Positions 8,316-15,541 of a stretch of 64,000 nt of DNA are shown here, one piece after another. The notes under the pieces were generated by a model, which saw only the letters and a list, made by a program, of their open reading frames with translations, was not told the DNA's origin and did not search any database. The position numbers were made by a program, and so were the translations under genes. The stretch covers positions 1,699,501 through 1,763,500 of the forward strand of contig NZ_LR027382.1 in assembly GCF_900604385.1 (NCBI RefSeq), written 5' to 3'. Source of the DNA: Alistipes megaguti. Its GTDB lineage: Bacteria; Bacteroidota; Bacteroidia; Bacteroidales; Rikenellaceae. Every line of letters starts with the position of its first letter. Within the stretch, counting starts at the first letter, position 1.

Positions 8316-9020
8316 ATGAAAAACCTGCTTTGGATCCTCCCGGCGGTGGCCCTGCTGGGGGGCTCGTGCTCGAAAAAGTCGGGCGGCGGGGGTGTGAAAC
8401 TCCGCAACGACGTGGACTCGGTGGCCTACGTCATCGGCATGAACGTGGGGCTGAATCTGCAGCACATGGACTCGACGCTCAACGTCGAGGCGGTGTGTGC
8501 GGGCATCCGGGATATCTTCGCCGGGCGGCCCGTCCTGACAACCTCCGAGGCCGAGACCTTTTATCTGAGCTACGTGAACTACGCCCTCCCGGAGAAGGCC
8601 CGGGCCTACGAGGAGCGGTTCCTCGAGGATATCGCCAAATCGAACCGTTCGTATGCACGCACCTCGTCGGGCGTGACCTATACGGTCGAGGAGGTCGGCG
8701 ACCAGAACCGGATCCCCGTGTCGGACCGCGACAGCGTGGCGCTGCGCTGGGTGATCCGCACGGCCGACGGACGGGAGATCCTCTCCTCGTACGAACGCGG
8801 CGATACGGTGCGTTCGACGCTGCGCGACCTGAACCGCGGCGTGCAGGAGAGTCTGAAACTGATCGGCGTGGGCGGCCGCATCAATGCCTGGATGCCCTCG
8901 TCGGTCACCTACGGCGCCGACGGTGACAAGACGCTCGGAATCGGTCCCAACACGACGCTCTGCTATCAGATCGAGCTGCTCGATCTGGACAAGTATGCCG
9001 ATCGGTTCCGCCGTCGATAA
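8316..9020 (+). CDS. FKBP-type prolyl isomerase-like lipoprotein (degenerate)
   Basis: The 234-residue protein has a lipoprotein signal (LLGGSCSKKS), an N-terminal FKBP_N-like helical domain (DSVAYVIGMNVGLNLQ) and a C-terminal FKBP-like domain ending NTTLCYQIELLDL. The domain lacks several aromatic active-site residues seen in the neighbour: VHYTG is replaced by LRWVI and LAYG by VTYG. Isomerase activity is therefore doubtful, and a chaperone role in the periplasm is possible. The start at 8316 (MKNLLWILP) is preferred to 8304 because it begins the signal peptide. It is coupled to nhaA and followed by a second FKBP gene. Confidence 0.8.
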   Translation: MKNLLWILPAVALLGGSCSKKSGGGGVKLRNDVDSVAYVIGMNVGLNLQHMDSTLNVEAVCAGIRDIFAGRPVLTTSEAETFYLSYVNYALPEKARAYEERFLEDIAKSNRSYARTSSGVTYTVEEVGDQNRIPVSDRDSVALRWVIRTADGREILSSYERGDTVRSTLRDLNRGVQESLKLIGVGGRINAWMPSSVTYGADGDKTLGIGPNTTLCYQIELLDLDKYADRFRRR

Positions 9021-9059
9021 TTTGCGCGAAGAAAAATCGGTCATTATCCAATATTTTAC

Positions 9060-9067
9060 TATCTTTG
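9060..9067 (+). promoter_or_regulatory. -7 element upstream of second FKBP gene
   Basis: TATCTTTG matches the Bacteroidetes -7 consensus and lies 48 bp before the ATG at 9116, in the short gap between the two FKBP genes. The second gene therefore probably has its own promoter. Confidence 0.65.
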
Positions 9068-9115
9068 CGCGTGCGAAAAAAAGCAAACATTCAACATACA
9101 TATTCAAAAACAACC

Positions 9116-10222
9116 ATGAAAAGAGTCTTTTTTGCCGCAGCGCTTGCAGGTGCGGCGATGCTTGCCTCCTGCGGGGGCAACAAGACCGGAGTCGAGATGG
9201 GCAGCCTGTCGAAGTTCGATTCGCTGTCGTACGCCCTGGGTGCGAACATCGGCTACGGCATCAACTATGAGATGAAGGACATTCCGTTCGATTTCAAGGC
9301 TGTCGACAAGGGTATCCGCGAGGGGGCTCTGGACAAGGCCTCGCAGCCGCACGACGAGTCGCTTGACATGCTGCGCGAATACTTCATGTCGAAGCGCGGC
9401 GAGCGTGCCCGCGCCATTGCCAAGAAGCGTGCCGAGGCCGACAGCGTACGTCTGGCCGGCGGCGATTCGACCAAGGTCGAGTATCCGGCCGCCGATCCCG
9501 AGATGTTCGAGTCGGAGGAGGAGCGTACACAACTCTCCTACGCCTTCGGTAACGACATCGGCTACAACATCGCCAACAGCGGTATGCCGGTTCAGGTGGT
9601 ATGGATCTGCGAGGCCATGCAGAACGTCCGCGACAAGAACGCCAAGATGGATGAGGATGCCGTGAACCAGTACCTGCAGTACTACTTCATGGTAAAGCGT
9701 CCGGCCGAGAATGCCGAAGCTTCGAAGACCTGGCTGGAGAAGATCGAGAAGAAGTCGGGCGTGAAGAAGACCGAATCGGGTCTGCTCTACAAGGTGACCG
9801 AGATGGGCGATACGACGATGATGGCCAAGGATCCGCGCGACGTGGTGAAGGTGCACTACACGGGCCGCACGCGTGAGGGCAAGGTCTTCGATACGTCGAA
9901 GTTCGCCAACCGTCCCAAGGAGCAGCAGGAGATTCTCAAGAAGCAGCGTCCGGACAGCTATGACAAGGACGAGCCCGTGGAGTTCCCGCTCAATCGCGTG
10001 ATTCCGGGTTGGACCGAGGGCCTGCAGCTTGTGGGCAAGGGTGGCAAGATCACGCTCTGGATCCCCTCCGATCTGGCCTATGGACAGCGTGGCGCCGGTC
10101 GTGACATCGGTCCCAACGAGGCGCTTGAGTTCGAGGTCGAGTTGATCGACGTAACTCCCTACGAGGAGCCGGCTCCGGCCGATTCGACGGCTGCAGCTCC
10201 CGCCGTTGAGCCTGCCAAATAA
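9116..10222 (+). CDS. FKBP-type peptidyl-prolyl cis-trans isomerase lipoprotein
   Basis: The 368-residue protein starts with a lipoprotein signal (MKRVFFAAALAGAAMLASC). Two FKBP_N-like segments follow (DSLSYALGANIGYGIN near residue 36 and QLSYAFGNDIGYNIAN near 140). The C-terminal FKBP domain shows VVKVHYTGRTREGKVFDTS, VIPGWTEGLQLVGKGGK and IPSDLAYGQRGAG, so the catalytic pocket is conserved. It should assist folding of exported proteins in the periplasm or outer membrane. The duplicated N-terminal segment is unusual compared with single-unit FkpA. The start at 9116 follows the promoter; the extra 17 upstream codons overlap the -7 element. Confidence 0.9.
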   Translation: MKRVFFAAALAGAAMLASCGGNKTGVEMGSLSKFDSLSYALGANIGYGINYEMKDIPFDFKAVDKGIREGALDKASQPHDESLDMLREYFMSKRGERARAIAKKRAEADSVRLAGGDSTKVEYPAADPEMFESEEERTQLSYAFGNDIGYNIANSGMPVQVVWICEAMQNVRDKNAKMDEDAVNQYLQYYFMVKRPAENAEASKTWLEKIEKKSGVKKTESGLLYKVTEMGDTTMMAKDPRDVVKVHYTGRTREGKVFDTSKFANRPKEQQEILKKQRPDSYDKDEPVEFPLNRVIPGWTEGLQLVGKGGKITLWIPSDLAYGQRGAGRDIGPNEALEFEVELIDVTPYEEPAPADSTAAAPAVEPAK

Positions 10223-10240
10223 GGTTTTACGTCAGCGATA

Positions 10241-10281
10241 AAAAATCCCGGAATGCTTGCGGCATTCCGGGATTTTTTGTT
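10241..10281 (+). terminator. Intrinsic terminator after FKBP gene
   Basis: The arms AAAAATCCCGGAATGC (10241-10256) and GCATTCCGGGATTTTT (10262-10277) form a perfect 16-bp stem around a 5-nt loop and run into a T-tract. It can work on both strands. Confidence 0.9.
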
Positions 10282-10319
10282 TGGCGTTCCGTTGTGGGCT
10301 TCTGACGTCAGGGTACCGC

Positions 10320-10512
10320 CTTCTTTCAGAGGTTCTTCTCAGCAAGTTCCTCTCTCTGCCCTCTCTCTGCGGTTCCTCTCTCAGCAGCCCTCTTTTTCTG
10401 CGGCCCCTCTCTCAGCCAGCGGCCCTTCTCATCCTTTTTCTGCGACTTCTCTCTCAGCCAGCGGGCCCTTTCCCTCACACTGCGGCCCCTCTTTCTCAGC
10501 GGCCCCTCGGAC
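10320..10512. repeat. C/T-rich degenerate tandem repeats
   Basis: Between the terminator and the DUF3127 stop the plus strand repeats variants of CCTCTCTCAGCCAGCGGCC (for example around 10375, 10407, 10451 and 10495) with irregular spacing. No gene was recognised, and the open frames crossing it are compositional. It resembles the stretch at 2000-2140. Confidence 0.5.
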
Positions 10513-10884
10513 TCAGAAGGGGAGGTCGTCGACCTCCTGGGAGGGAGTCGAGGCGTAGGAGGGTTCCTCGACGATGGGAGGCATGTCGGGCATCGGTGCT
10601 GCGGCGGCCGGCTCCTGCTGCCTGGGCTGGATGCGCCAGGCACGCACGTCGGTGTACCAGCGGCCGTTGTATTCGCGCGACTCGATGTTGACCGAGACGG
10701 TATAGGCGGCACCCTCCTTCAGCCGGGCCACATCGTCGGGCTTGTTGAAGAACGTGACGCAGATCTTGCGGGTGAACGATCCCTCGTTCATCTCAAAAAC
10801 CACATCCTGACGCTGCCATTCACCGCGGGCCGAAGTGCCCTTCGTGACCGGCAGTATTTTGTAGACGGTTCCTTCGAATTCCAT
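10513..10884 (-). CDS. DUF3127 family protein with SSB-like C-terminal tip
   Basis: The 123-residue protein begins MEFEGTVYKILPVTKGTSARG. Its predicted beta-strand pattern (WQRQDVVFEMNEG; RKICVTFFNKPD; AYTVSVNIESREYNGRWYTDV) is what an OB fold would give. A Pro/Ala/Gln-rich linker of about 30 residues follows, and the protein ends EVDDLPF, very like the DDDIPF tip of single-stranded DNA-binding protein. The family has no known function, so binding single-stranded nucleic acid and recruiting partners is an inference. The start at 10884 is where the conserved domain begins. It follows tatC by 157 bp and has its own -7 element. Confidence 0.8.
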   Translation of the reverse strand: MEFEGTVYKILPVTKGTSARGEWQRQDVVFEMNEGSFTRKICVTFFNKPDDVARLKEGAAYTVSVNIESREYNGRWYTDVRAWRIQPRQQEPAAAAPMPDMPPIVEEPSYASTPSQEVDDLPF

Positions 10885-10958
10885 AATTTCGTATCGTTTT
10901 TTGGTGATTGTCTCCTCTGCAGACCGTGCGGAAAAGGGACTCCGGCGCGGTGCTCCTG

Positions 10959-10966
10959 CAAAGATA
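10959..10966 (-). promoter_or_regulatory. -7 element upstream of the DUF3127 gene
   Basis: TATCTTTG on the minus strand lies 74 bp upstream of the ATG at 10884, in the gap after tatC. Confidence 0.6.
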
Positions 10967-11041
10967 GGCAAATTTTACGATTCCGCGTCCCGGAACCTTG
11001 AATTTTCCATCTTCGGGAGTCCGGTCCCGCGGGATTGAACC

Positions 11042-11926
11042 TCAATCCTCGTCGTCGGGCCTGCTCTGGCGGGGGTGTTTGCGCTCGATGCGCTCGGCCA
11101 GGCGGATGCTCAGTTCGTAGAGCCCGTAGAGGGGGATGATCACCAGCACCAGGCTGAAGATGTCGGGCGGGGTGATGATGGCCGAGATGACGAGCAGAAT
11201 GACGAAGGCGTGGCGGCGGTAGCGCTTCAGAAAGGCTGCCGAGACGATCCCCATGCGCGAGAGGAAGTAGATCAGCAGCGGCAGTTCGAACATGAAGGCG
11301 CAGGCCATCGAGACGACAATGACCGTCGAGAGGTAGTCGCCGATGTCGATCATGTTGGTGATCTCGGGGCTGACCTGGTAGTTGGCGAAGAAGTTGATCG
11401 ACAGCGGCACCATGATGAAGTATCCGAAGAGCAGCCCCGTGAAGAAGCACCCCGAGACGGCGGTGACGAACCAGCGTGTGCCGGCAATCTCGCGCGGGGT
11501 GAGGGCCGGCCGTACGAACTGCCAGAACTCCCACAGCACGTAGGGCATGGCCAGGGCGATGCCCGCGACGAGCGAGATCTTCATGTGGAGATTGAACTGT
11601 CCGGCCAGCGAGGTGTTGATCACCTGGAAGCGGTCCGAAGCAATTTCGAACGAGGCGACCGATGTGTCGAACGAGGTTCCGAGCGTGGCATTGAGCCATT
11701 CGGCCAGGTGGGCCCATTCGACGCCGATCCACGAGAGCAGCCGGTTGGTAGAGAAGTCGGCCTGCCGGGGTCCGAAGAGGACGGTGTCGATGATGAAGCC
11801 CTTGCAGAGAAATGCTGCGATGCCGATGAGGACGATGGCCAGCGCCCCGCGTACCAGATGGGGGCGCAGGGCGTCGAGGTGCTCGAAGAAGGTCATCTCC
11901 GAGGAGTCGGGTTCGGGGTGTTTCAT
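11042..11926 (-). CDS. tatC: Sec-independent protein translocase TatC
   Basis: The 294-residue protein begins with the TatC motif FFEHLDALRPHLVRGAL and has six predicted membrane helices, with AMPYVLWEFWQFVRPALTPRE before the third. It recognises twin-arginine signal peptides and, with TatA, moves folded proteins across the inner membrane. The first periplasmic loop (about residues 45-110) is longer than in E. coli, as usual for Bacteroidetes. tatA lies 200 bp upstream on the same strand, and no separate tatB is visible. Confidence 0.95.
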   Translation of the reverse strand: MKHPEPDSSEMTFFEHLDALRPHLVRGALAIVLIGIAAFLCKGFIIDTVLFGPRQADFSTNRLLSWIGVEWAHLAEWLNATLGTSFDTSVASFEIASDRFQVINTSLAGQFNLHMKISLVAGIALAMPYVLWEFWQFVRPALTPREIAGTRWFVTAVSGCFFTGLLFGYFIMVPLSINFFANYQVSPEITNMIDIGDYLSTVIVVSMACAFMFELPLLIYFLSRMGIVSAAFLKRYRRHAFVILLVISAIITPPDIFSLVLVIIPLYGLYELSIRLAERIERKHPRQSRPDDED

Positions 11927-12126
11927 GCGGCGGATGGCGTTTGACGGCGGAGTTCAGACATCGACGGGTGAGGCCGGCGGGTCGGAGCGGCGGAACGGAC
12001 TGCCCGGCGAAGCAGCGGAACGTGGCGTGCAACGGACCGCGTGACGGGGCTGACGGTGTGCGGGGGCCCGGGACCGGTGCGGGGTTGACGGAGCACGAGA
12101 ATCCGGGACCGGTCGCGGGACGGCGG

Positions 12127-12339
12127 TTACTTCTCGGACTCCTTGCCCGACGAATCGTGTTTGCGGTTGGCCTGATTCTCTTCGGCGGAGTAGTCCTTGT
12201 TGACGGCATCCTTGAACTCCTTGACGCCGCGGCCCAGGCCGCGCATCAACTCGGGAATCTTGCGCCCGCCGAAGAGCAGCAGAACGACCAGCACGATGAT
12301 CAGCAGTTGTCCGTAACCGATTACACAGGGAATGAACAT
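12127..12339 (-). CDS. tatA: Twin-arginine translocase subunit TatA
   Basis: The 70-residue protein has the TatA/E form: one N-terminal membrane helix (QLLIIVLVVLLLFG), the FGGRKIPELMRGLGRGVKEF hinge and amphipathic helix, and a short charged tail. TatA oligomers form the translocation path with TatC. It has its own -7 element about 107 bp upstream. The 200-bp gap to tatC holds a short direct repeat (CCGGGACCGGT at 12068 and 12109) but nothing else recognised. Confidence 0.93.
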   Translation of the reverse strand: MFIPCVIGYGQLLIIVLVVLLLFGGRKIPELMRGLGRGVKEFKDAVNKDYSAEENQANRKHDSSGKESEK

Positions 12340-12445
12340 CTCTTTCAGTTTTGTTTAGGTTTCTGGGGCGGATCCGACCTTCGGATTCCGTCGGGGTCGG
12401 CCCCGGGCGCGCAGGGTGCGCCTCCGGTCCGGGACCTCTTTCTGA

Positions 12446-12453
12446 CAAAGATA
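12446..12453 (-). promoter_or_regulatory. -7 element upstream of tatA
   Basis: TATCTTTG on the minus strand, 107 bp upstream of the tatA ATG and just downstream of hisIE. It marks the likely start of the tatA-tatC transcript. Confidence 0.6.
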
Positions 12454-12512
12454 CGGATTATTTGGACAAATCCGCGTGCGGGGACGGAATTTTGCGCTCC
12501 GACGGAGGGGAT

Positions 12513-13133
12513 TCAGGAGTGACGCCGGACCAGTTCGCGTTCGAGATCGGCAATCGACAGACCGGTGGCCTCGAGCAGCACGAGCAGGTGGTAGACCAGG
12601 TCCGAAGCCTCGTAGACCAGGGCGTCGCGGTTGCCGGCCACGGCTTCGATCACCGTCTCGACGGCCTCTTCGCCGACCTTCTGGGCGATCTTGTTCACGC
12701 CGCGCGTGAAGAGACGTGAGGTATAGGAGCCTTCGGGCATCTCGCGGTGGCGTCCCTGGATGACGCTCTGCAGGTAGCGGATGAAGCCCTCTTCGTCGGG
12801 TGTGGCCTTGCCGAAGCAGGTGCGTGAACCGGTGTGGCAGGTGGGGCCGTGGGGGATGACCCGCACGAGCAGCGTGTCGGCGTCGCAGTCGGCGGCCACC
12901 GAGACCGCTTCGAGCCAGTTGCCGCTGGTCTCGCCCTTGGTCCAGAGGCACTGCCGCGTGCGGCTGTAGAAGGTGACGCGGCCCTCGGCGAGGGTCTTCT
13001 CGTAGGCCTCGCGGTTCATGTAGCCCAGCATGAGCACCTGCAGCGTGCGGTCGTCCTGGATGATGGCGGGAACAAGCCCGCCGGGGAGTTTTTCGAGGTT
13101 GAGCTCCGAAAAGGAAATTCCTGAAATCTTCAT
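12513..13133 (-). CDS. hisIE: Bifunctional phosphoribosyl-AMP cyclohydrolase / phosphoribosyl-ATP pyrophosphatase
   Basis: This 206-residue fusion performs the second and third steps of histidine synthesis. The HisI domain (about residues 1-110) shows FYSRTRQCLWTKGETSGN, the metal-binding DCDADTLLV and GPTCHTGSRTCF. The HisE domain (about 113-206) shows QKVGEEAVETVIEA and YEASDLVYHLLVLL. The start at 13133 (MKISGISFSE) is chosen because the upstream extension is low-complexity and runs through tandem repeats. It is the last gene of the his operon, 154 bp after hisF. Confidence 0.95.
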   Translation of the reverse strand: MKISGISFSELNLEKLPGGLVPAIIQDDRTLQVLMLGYMNREAYEKTLAEGRVTFYSRTRQCLWTKGETSGNWLEAVSVAADCDADTLLVRVIPHGPTCHTGSRTCFGKATPDEEGFIRYLQSVIQGRHREMPEGSYTSRLFTRGVNKIAQKVGEEAVETVIEAVAGNRDALVYEASDLVYHLLVLLEATGLSIADLERELVRRHS

Positions 13134-13140
13134 GGTATCT

Positions 13141-13218
13141 GTTTTTTTGTCGGTTTGTTTTTTTGTCGGTTTGTTTTTGCGGGGCGTCGGGCGGCAGGAG
13201 CGGTTCGGGCGGCAGGAG
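13141..13218. repeat. Tandem repeats in the hisF-hisIE spacer
   Basis: Two perfect copies of the 16-bp unit GTTTTTTTGTCGGTTT occupy 13141-13156 and 13157-13172, with a partial third copy after them. Next to them TCGGGCGGCAGGAG occurs twice (about 13187-13200 and 13205-13218). Every other gene junction in the operon is tighter than this 154-bp spacer. Confidence 0.8.
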
Positions 13219-13287
13219 ACCGGACGTGGTTGGTCCGCTCGACAGGTCCGGCAGGCCCGGATGGTTCGGATGGCCCGGGGAGCGGCT

Positions 13288-14040
13288 TCAGAGGCGGACG
13301 GGGATGCCGCGCTCACGGAGCTCCCGCTTCAGGCGCGGAATCGGAATCTCTCCGTAGTGGAAGATGCTGGCGGCCAGTGCGGCGTCGGCTCCGCCGCGGG
13401 TGAGCACCTCGGCGATGTGGCCGACGGTGCCGGCTCCGCCCGAGGCGATGACCGGCACGGGCAGTTCGGCCAGCCGGGCGAAGGTCTCGCACGGGTAGCC
13501 GTTCTTCGTGCCGTCGTGGTCCATCGAGGTGAAGAGGATCTCACCGGCGCCGCGATCGACGGCCTCGCGGGCCCACGTGAAGAGTTCGCGCTCGGTCAGA
13601 TGTCGTCCGCCGTGGGTCGTCACCCGCCAGCGGCCGTCGATCTGCCGGGCGTCGATCGCCACGACGACGAACTGCGAACCGTATTTCGAGGCGATCGAGT
13701 CGATCAGCGCGGGGTTTCCGACGGCGGCGCTGTTGACCGTCACCTTGTCGGCCCCGGCATCGAGCAGCCGTCCGGCGTCGTCGACCGAGGCGATGCCGCC
13801 GCCGACGGTGAAGGGGATGTCGATGCGGGCGGCGATGTGCGAAACCAGATCGGTGAAGGTGCGGCGCCCCTCCTGCGAGGCGCTGATGTCGAGGTAGACC
13901 AGTTCGTCGGCCCCTTCGTCGGCGTACTTGGCCCCGAGTTCCACGGGGTCGCCGACGCGGCGCAGATCCTCGAAGTGAATCCCCTTGACGGTCTGCCCGT
14001 CGCGGATGTCCAGACAGGGTATTATTCGTTTTGCAAGCAT
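13288..14040 (-). CDS. hisF: Imidazole glycerol phosphate synthase, cyclase subunit
   Basis: The 250-residue barrel has both catalytic Asp residues, in IIPCLDIRDGQTVKG near residue 11 and VVAIDARQ near 130, and the phosphate loops FTVGGGIASVDDA and VIASGGAGTVGH. With HisH it converts PRFAR and glutamine-derived ammonia to imidazole glycerol phosphate and AICAR. Its start overlaps the end of hisA by 19 bp, so translation is probably coupled. Confidence 0.97.
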   Translation of the reverse strand: MLAKRIIPCLDIRDGQTVKGIHFEDLRRVGDPVELGAKYADEGADELVYLDISASQEGRRTFTDLVSHIAARIDIPFTVGGGIASVDDAGRLLDAGADKVTVNSAAVGNPALIDSIASKYGSQFVVVAIDARQIDGRWRVTTHGGRHLTERELFTWAREAVDRGAGEILFTSMDHDGTKNGYPCETFARLAELPVPVIASGGAGTVGHIAEVLTRGGADAALAASIFHYGEIPIPRLKRELRERGIPVRL

Positions 14041-14753
14041 CGTTCTATTTCCTCCAGGGTGATACGTCCTTCGTAGAGCGCCTTGCCGATGATGACGCTC
14101 CGCAGTCCCAACGTGTCGAGGCGGCGGATGTCGTCCATCGACGAGATGCCGCCGCTGACCGTGACCTCGACCGTCGGGAACTGCTCCTGCAGCCGGGTGT
14201 AGAGCTCCGCACCGGGGCCGCAGAGCATGCCGTCGCGCGAGATGTCGGTGCAGATGACCTGCGCGAGGCCCTGCGGCAGGAAGCGTTTGATCAGTTCGTC
14301 GGCCGTTGCCGTCGACTCTTCGAGCCATCCCAGCAGGGCCACCTTGCCGTCGCGCAGGTCGGCGCCGAGGATCATCCGCCCGGGGCCGAACTCTCCGAGC
14401 CATGCGGCGAACCACTCCGGTTGCCGCACGGCCACGCTGCCGCAGATGGCCCGCCGGGCGCCGGCGTTGAAGACGTCGTGCAGCGCCTCGCGGCTCTTGA
14501 TGCCGCCGCCGTACTCGATGTCGAGCTCCGTGCGCGAGGCAATGCGCTCCAGCGTGCGGAGGTTGCGCGGTTCGGAGGCCTTCGCACCGTCGAGGTCGAC
14601 CACGTGGAGGCGGCCGATGCCCGCCCCTTCGAAGCGGAGCGCCGTCTCGAGCGGATCCTTGCTGTAGACTTTCCGGCTGGCGTAGTCGCCCTGCGTGAGG
14701 CGTACGCACTGGCCCTCGATGAGGTCCATGGCCGGTATGAGGGTGATGTTCAT
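14022..14753 (-). CDS. hisA: ProFAR isomerase (HisA)
   Basis: The 243-residue barrel is the internal homologue of HisF. It has catalytic Asp in LIPAMDLIEGQCVRL and in VICTDISRDGML, and the glycine loops DIEYGGGIKS and VSGGISSMDD. It isomerises the ribosyl moiety of ProFAR to PRFAR, the HisF/HisH substrate. It lies 77 bp after hisH and overlaps hisF. Length is typical. Confidence 0.97.
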   Translation of the reverse strand: MNITLIPAMDLIEGQCVRLTQGDYASRKVYSKDPLETALRFEGAGIGRLHVVDLDGAKASEPRNLRTLERIASRTELDIEYGGGIKSREALHDVFNAGARRAICGSVAVRQPEWFAAWLGEFGPGRMILGADLRDGKVALLGWLEESTATADELIKRFLPQGLAQVICTDISRDGMLCGPGAELYTRLQEQFPTVEVTVSGGISSMDDIRRLDTLGLRSVIIGKALYEGRITLEEIERCLQNE

Positions 14754-14830
14754 GGTTTTTCGTGGTTTGTGGTGGATATGTCCGGTCGTATCGGTGGACG
14801 GTTGCCGGTTCGGAGTCGGGCGGCAGCGCC

Positions 14831-15541
14831 TTACTTCAGATTCAGGAAGTTCTGCAGGATCCGGGCCCCCGTTGTGCCGCTCTTTTCGGGGTGGAACTGC
14901 GTGCCGTAGAAGTTGTCGCGCCGGAGTGCCGCGCTGAAGCGTCGTGCGTAGTCGGTCGTGGCGATTGTAGCCGGACAGAGGTCCGCCGCATAGGAGTGGA
15001 CGTAGTAGACGTAGCTCTGTTCGGGAATCCCCTCGAAGAGCGGCGAGCGCAACCCTTCGATCGTATCCCAGCCCACGTGGGGAACCTTCAGCCGGGAGCC
15101 GGCATCGGATGTTTCGGGAAGAGGCCGGTCGGTGTGGCGGCCGGTCGGTGTGGCGGCCGGCGGGGCCGTATCCGGGAGGGGCGGGCTGGCCGCCGCTTCG
15201 TGGAGGATTTCCTCTACGGCGGTGGTGGGGAGGCGCCGCACCCGTGTGGGGAAGATCCCCAGACACTCCGCCCGCCCCTCCTCGCTCGAGAGACACAGCA
15301 ACTGCATGCCGATGCAAATGCCCAGCACGGGGCACGTCAGCGTCGGCAGCACCTCGTCCAGCCCCCGTTCGCGGAGTTTTGCCATGGCGCTCGAGGCTTC
15401 GCCCACGCCCGGGAGGATCACCCGCTCGGCGCAGCGCAGCTGAGCGGCATCGGCCGTGAGCGTGAACTCCGCACCGGCCCGCCGCAGGGCATCGGCAACC
15501 GATCGCAGGTTGCCCGTATCGTAATCGACGACGGCTATCAT
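14831..15541 (-). CDS. hisH: Imidazole glycerol phosphate synthase, glutamine amidotransferase subunit, with insertion
   Basis: The 236-residue protein has the class I amidotransferase triad: Cys76 in PVLGICIGMQLL, and His and Glu in YGTQFHPEKSGTTG. It supplies ammonia to HisF. It is about 35 residues longer than usual. The extra material, about residues 104-149, is Pro/Ala/Thr-rich (SPPLPDTAPPAATPTG) and lies between the nucleophile region and the conserved KVPHVGWD. The flanking core is intact, so the enzyme should be active. The ATG overlaps the hisB stop (ATGA). Confidence 0.93.
   Translation of the reverse strand: MIAVVDYDTGNLRSVADALRRAGAEFTLTADAAQLRCAERVILPGVGEASSAMAKLRERGLDEVLPTLTCPVLGICIGMQLLCLSSEEGRAECLGIFPTRVRRLPTTAVEEILHEAAASPPLPDTAPPAATPTGRHTDRPLPETSDAGSRLKVPHVGWDTIEGLRSPLFEGIPEQSYVYYVHSYAADLCPATIATTDYARRFSAALRRDNFYGTQFHPEKSGTTGARILQNFLNLK
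15123..15160. repeat. 16-bp tandem repeat inside the hisH insertion
   Basis: GGCCGGTCGGTGTGGC occurs twice in a row (15123-15138 and 15139-15154) followed by a partial third copy. The repeat lies within the extra Pro/Thr-rich segment of HisH. Because the unit is not a multiple of three, a change of one copy would shift the frame. Confidence 0.8.
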
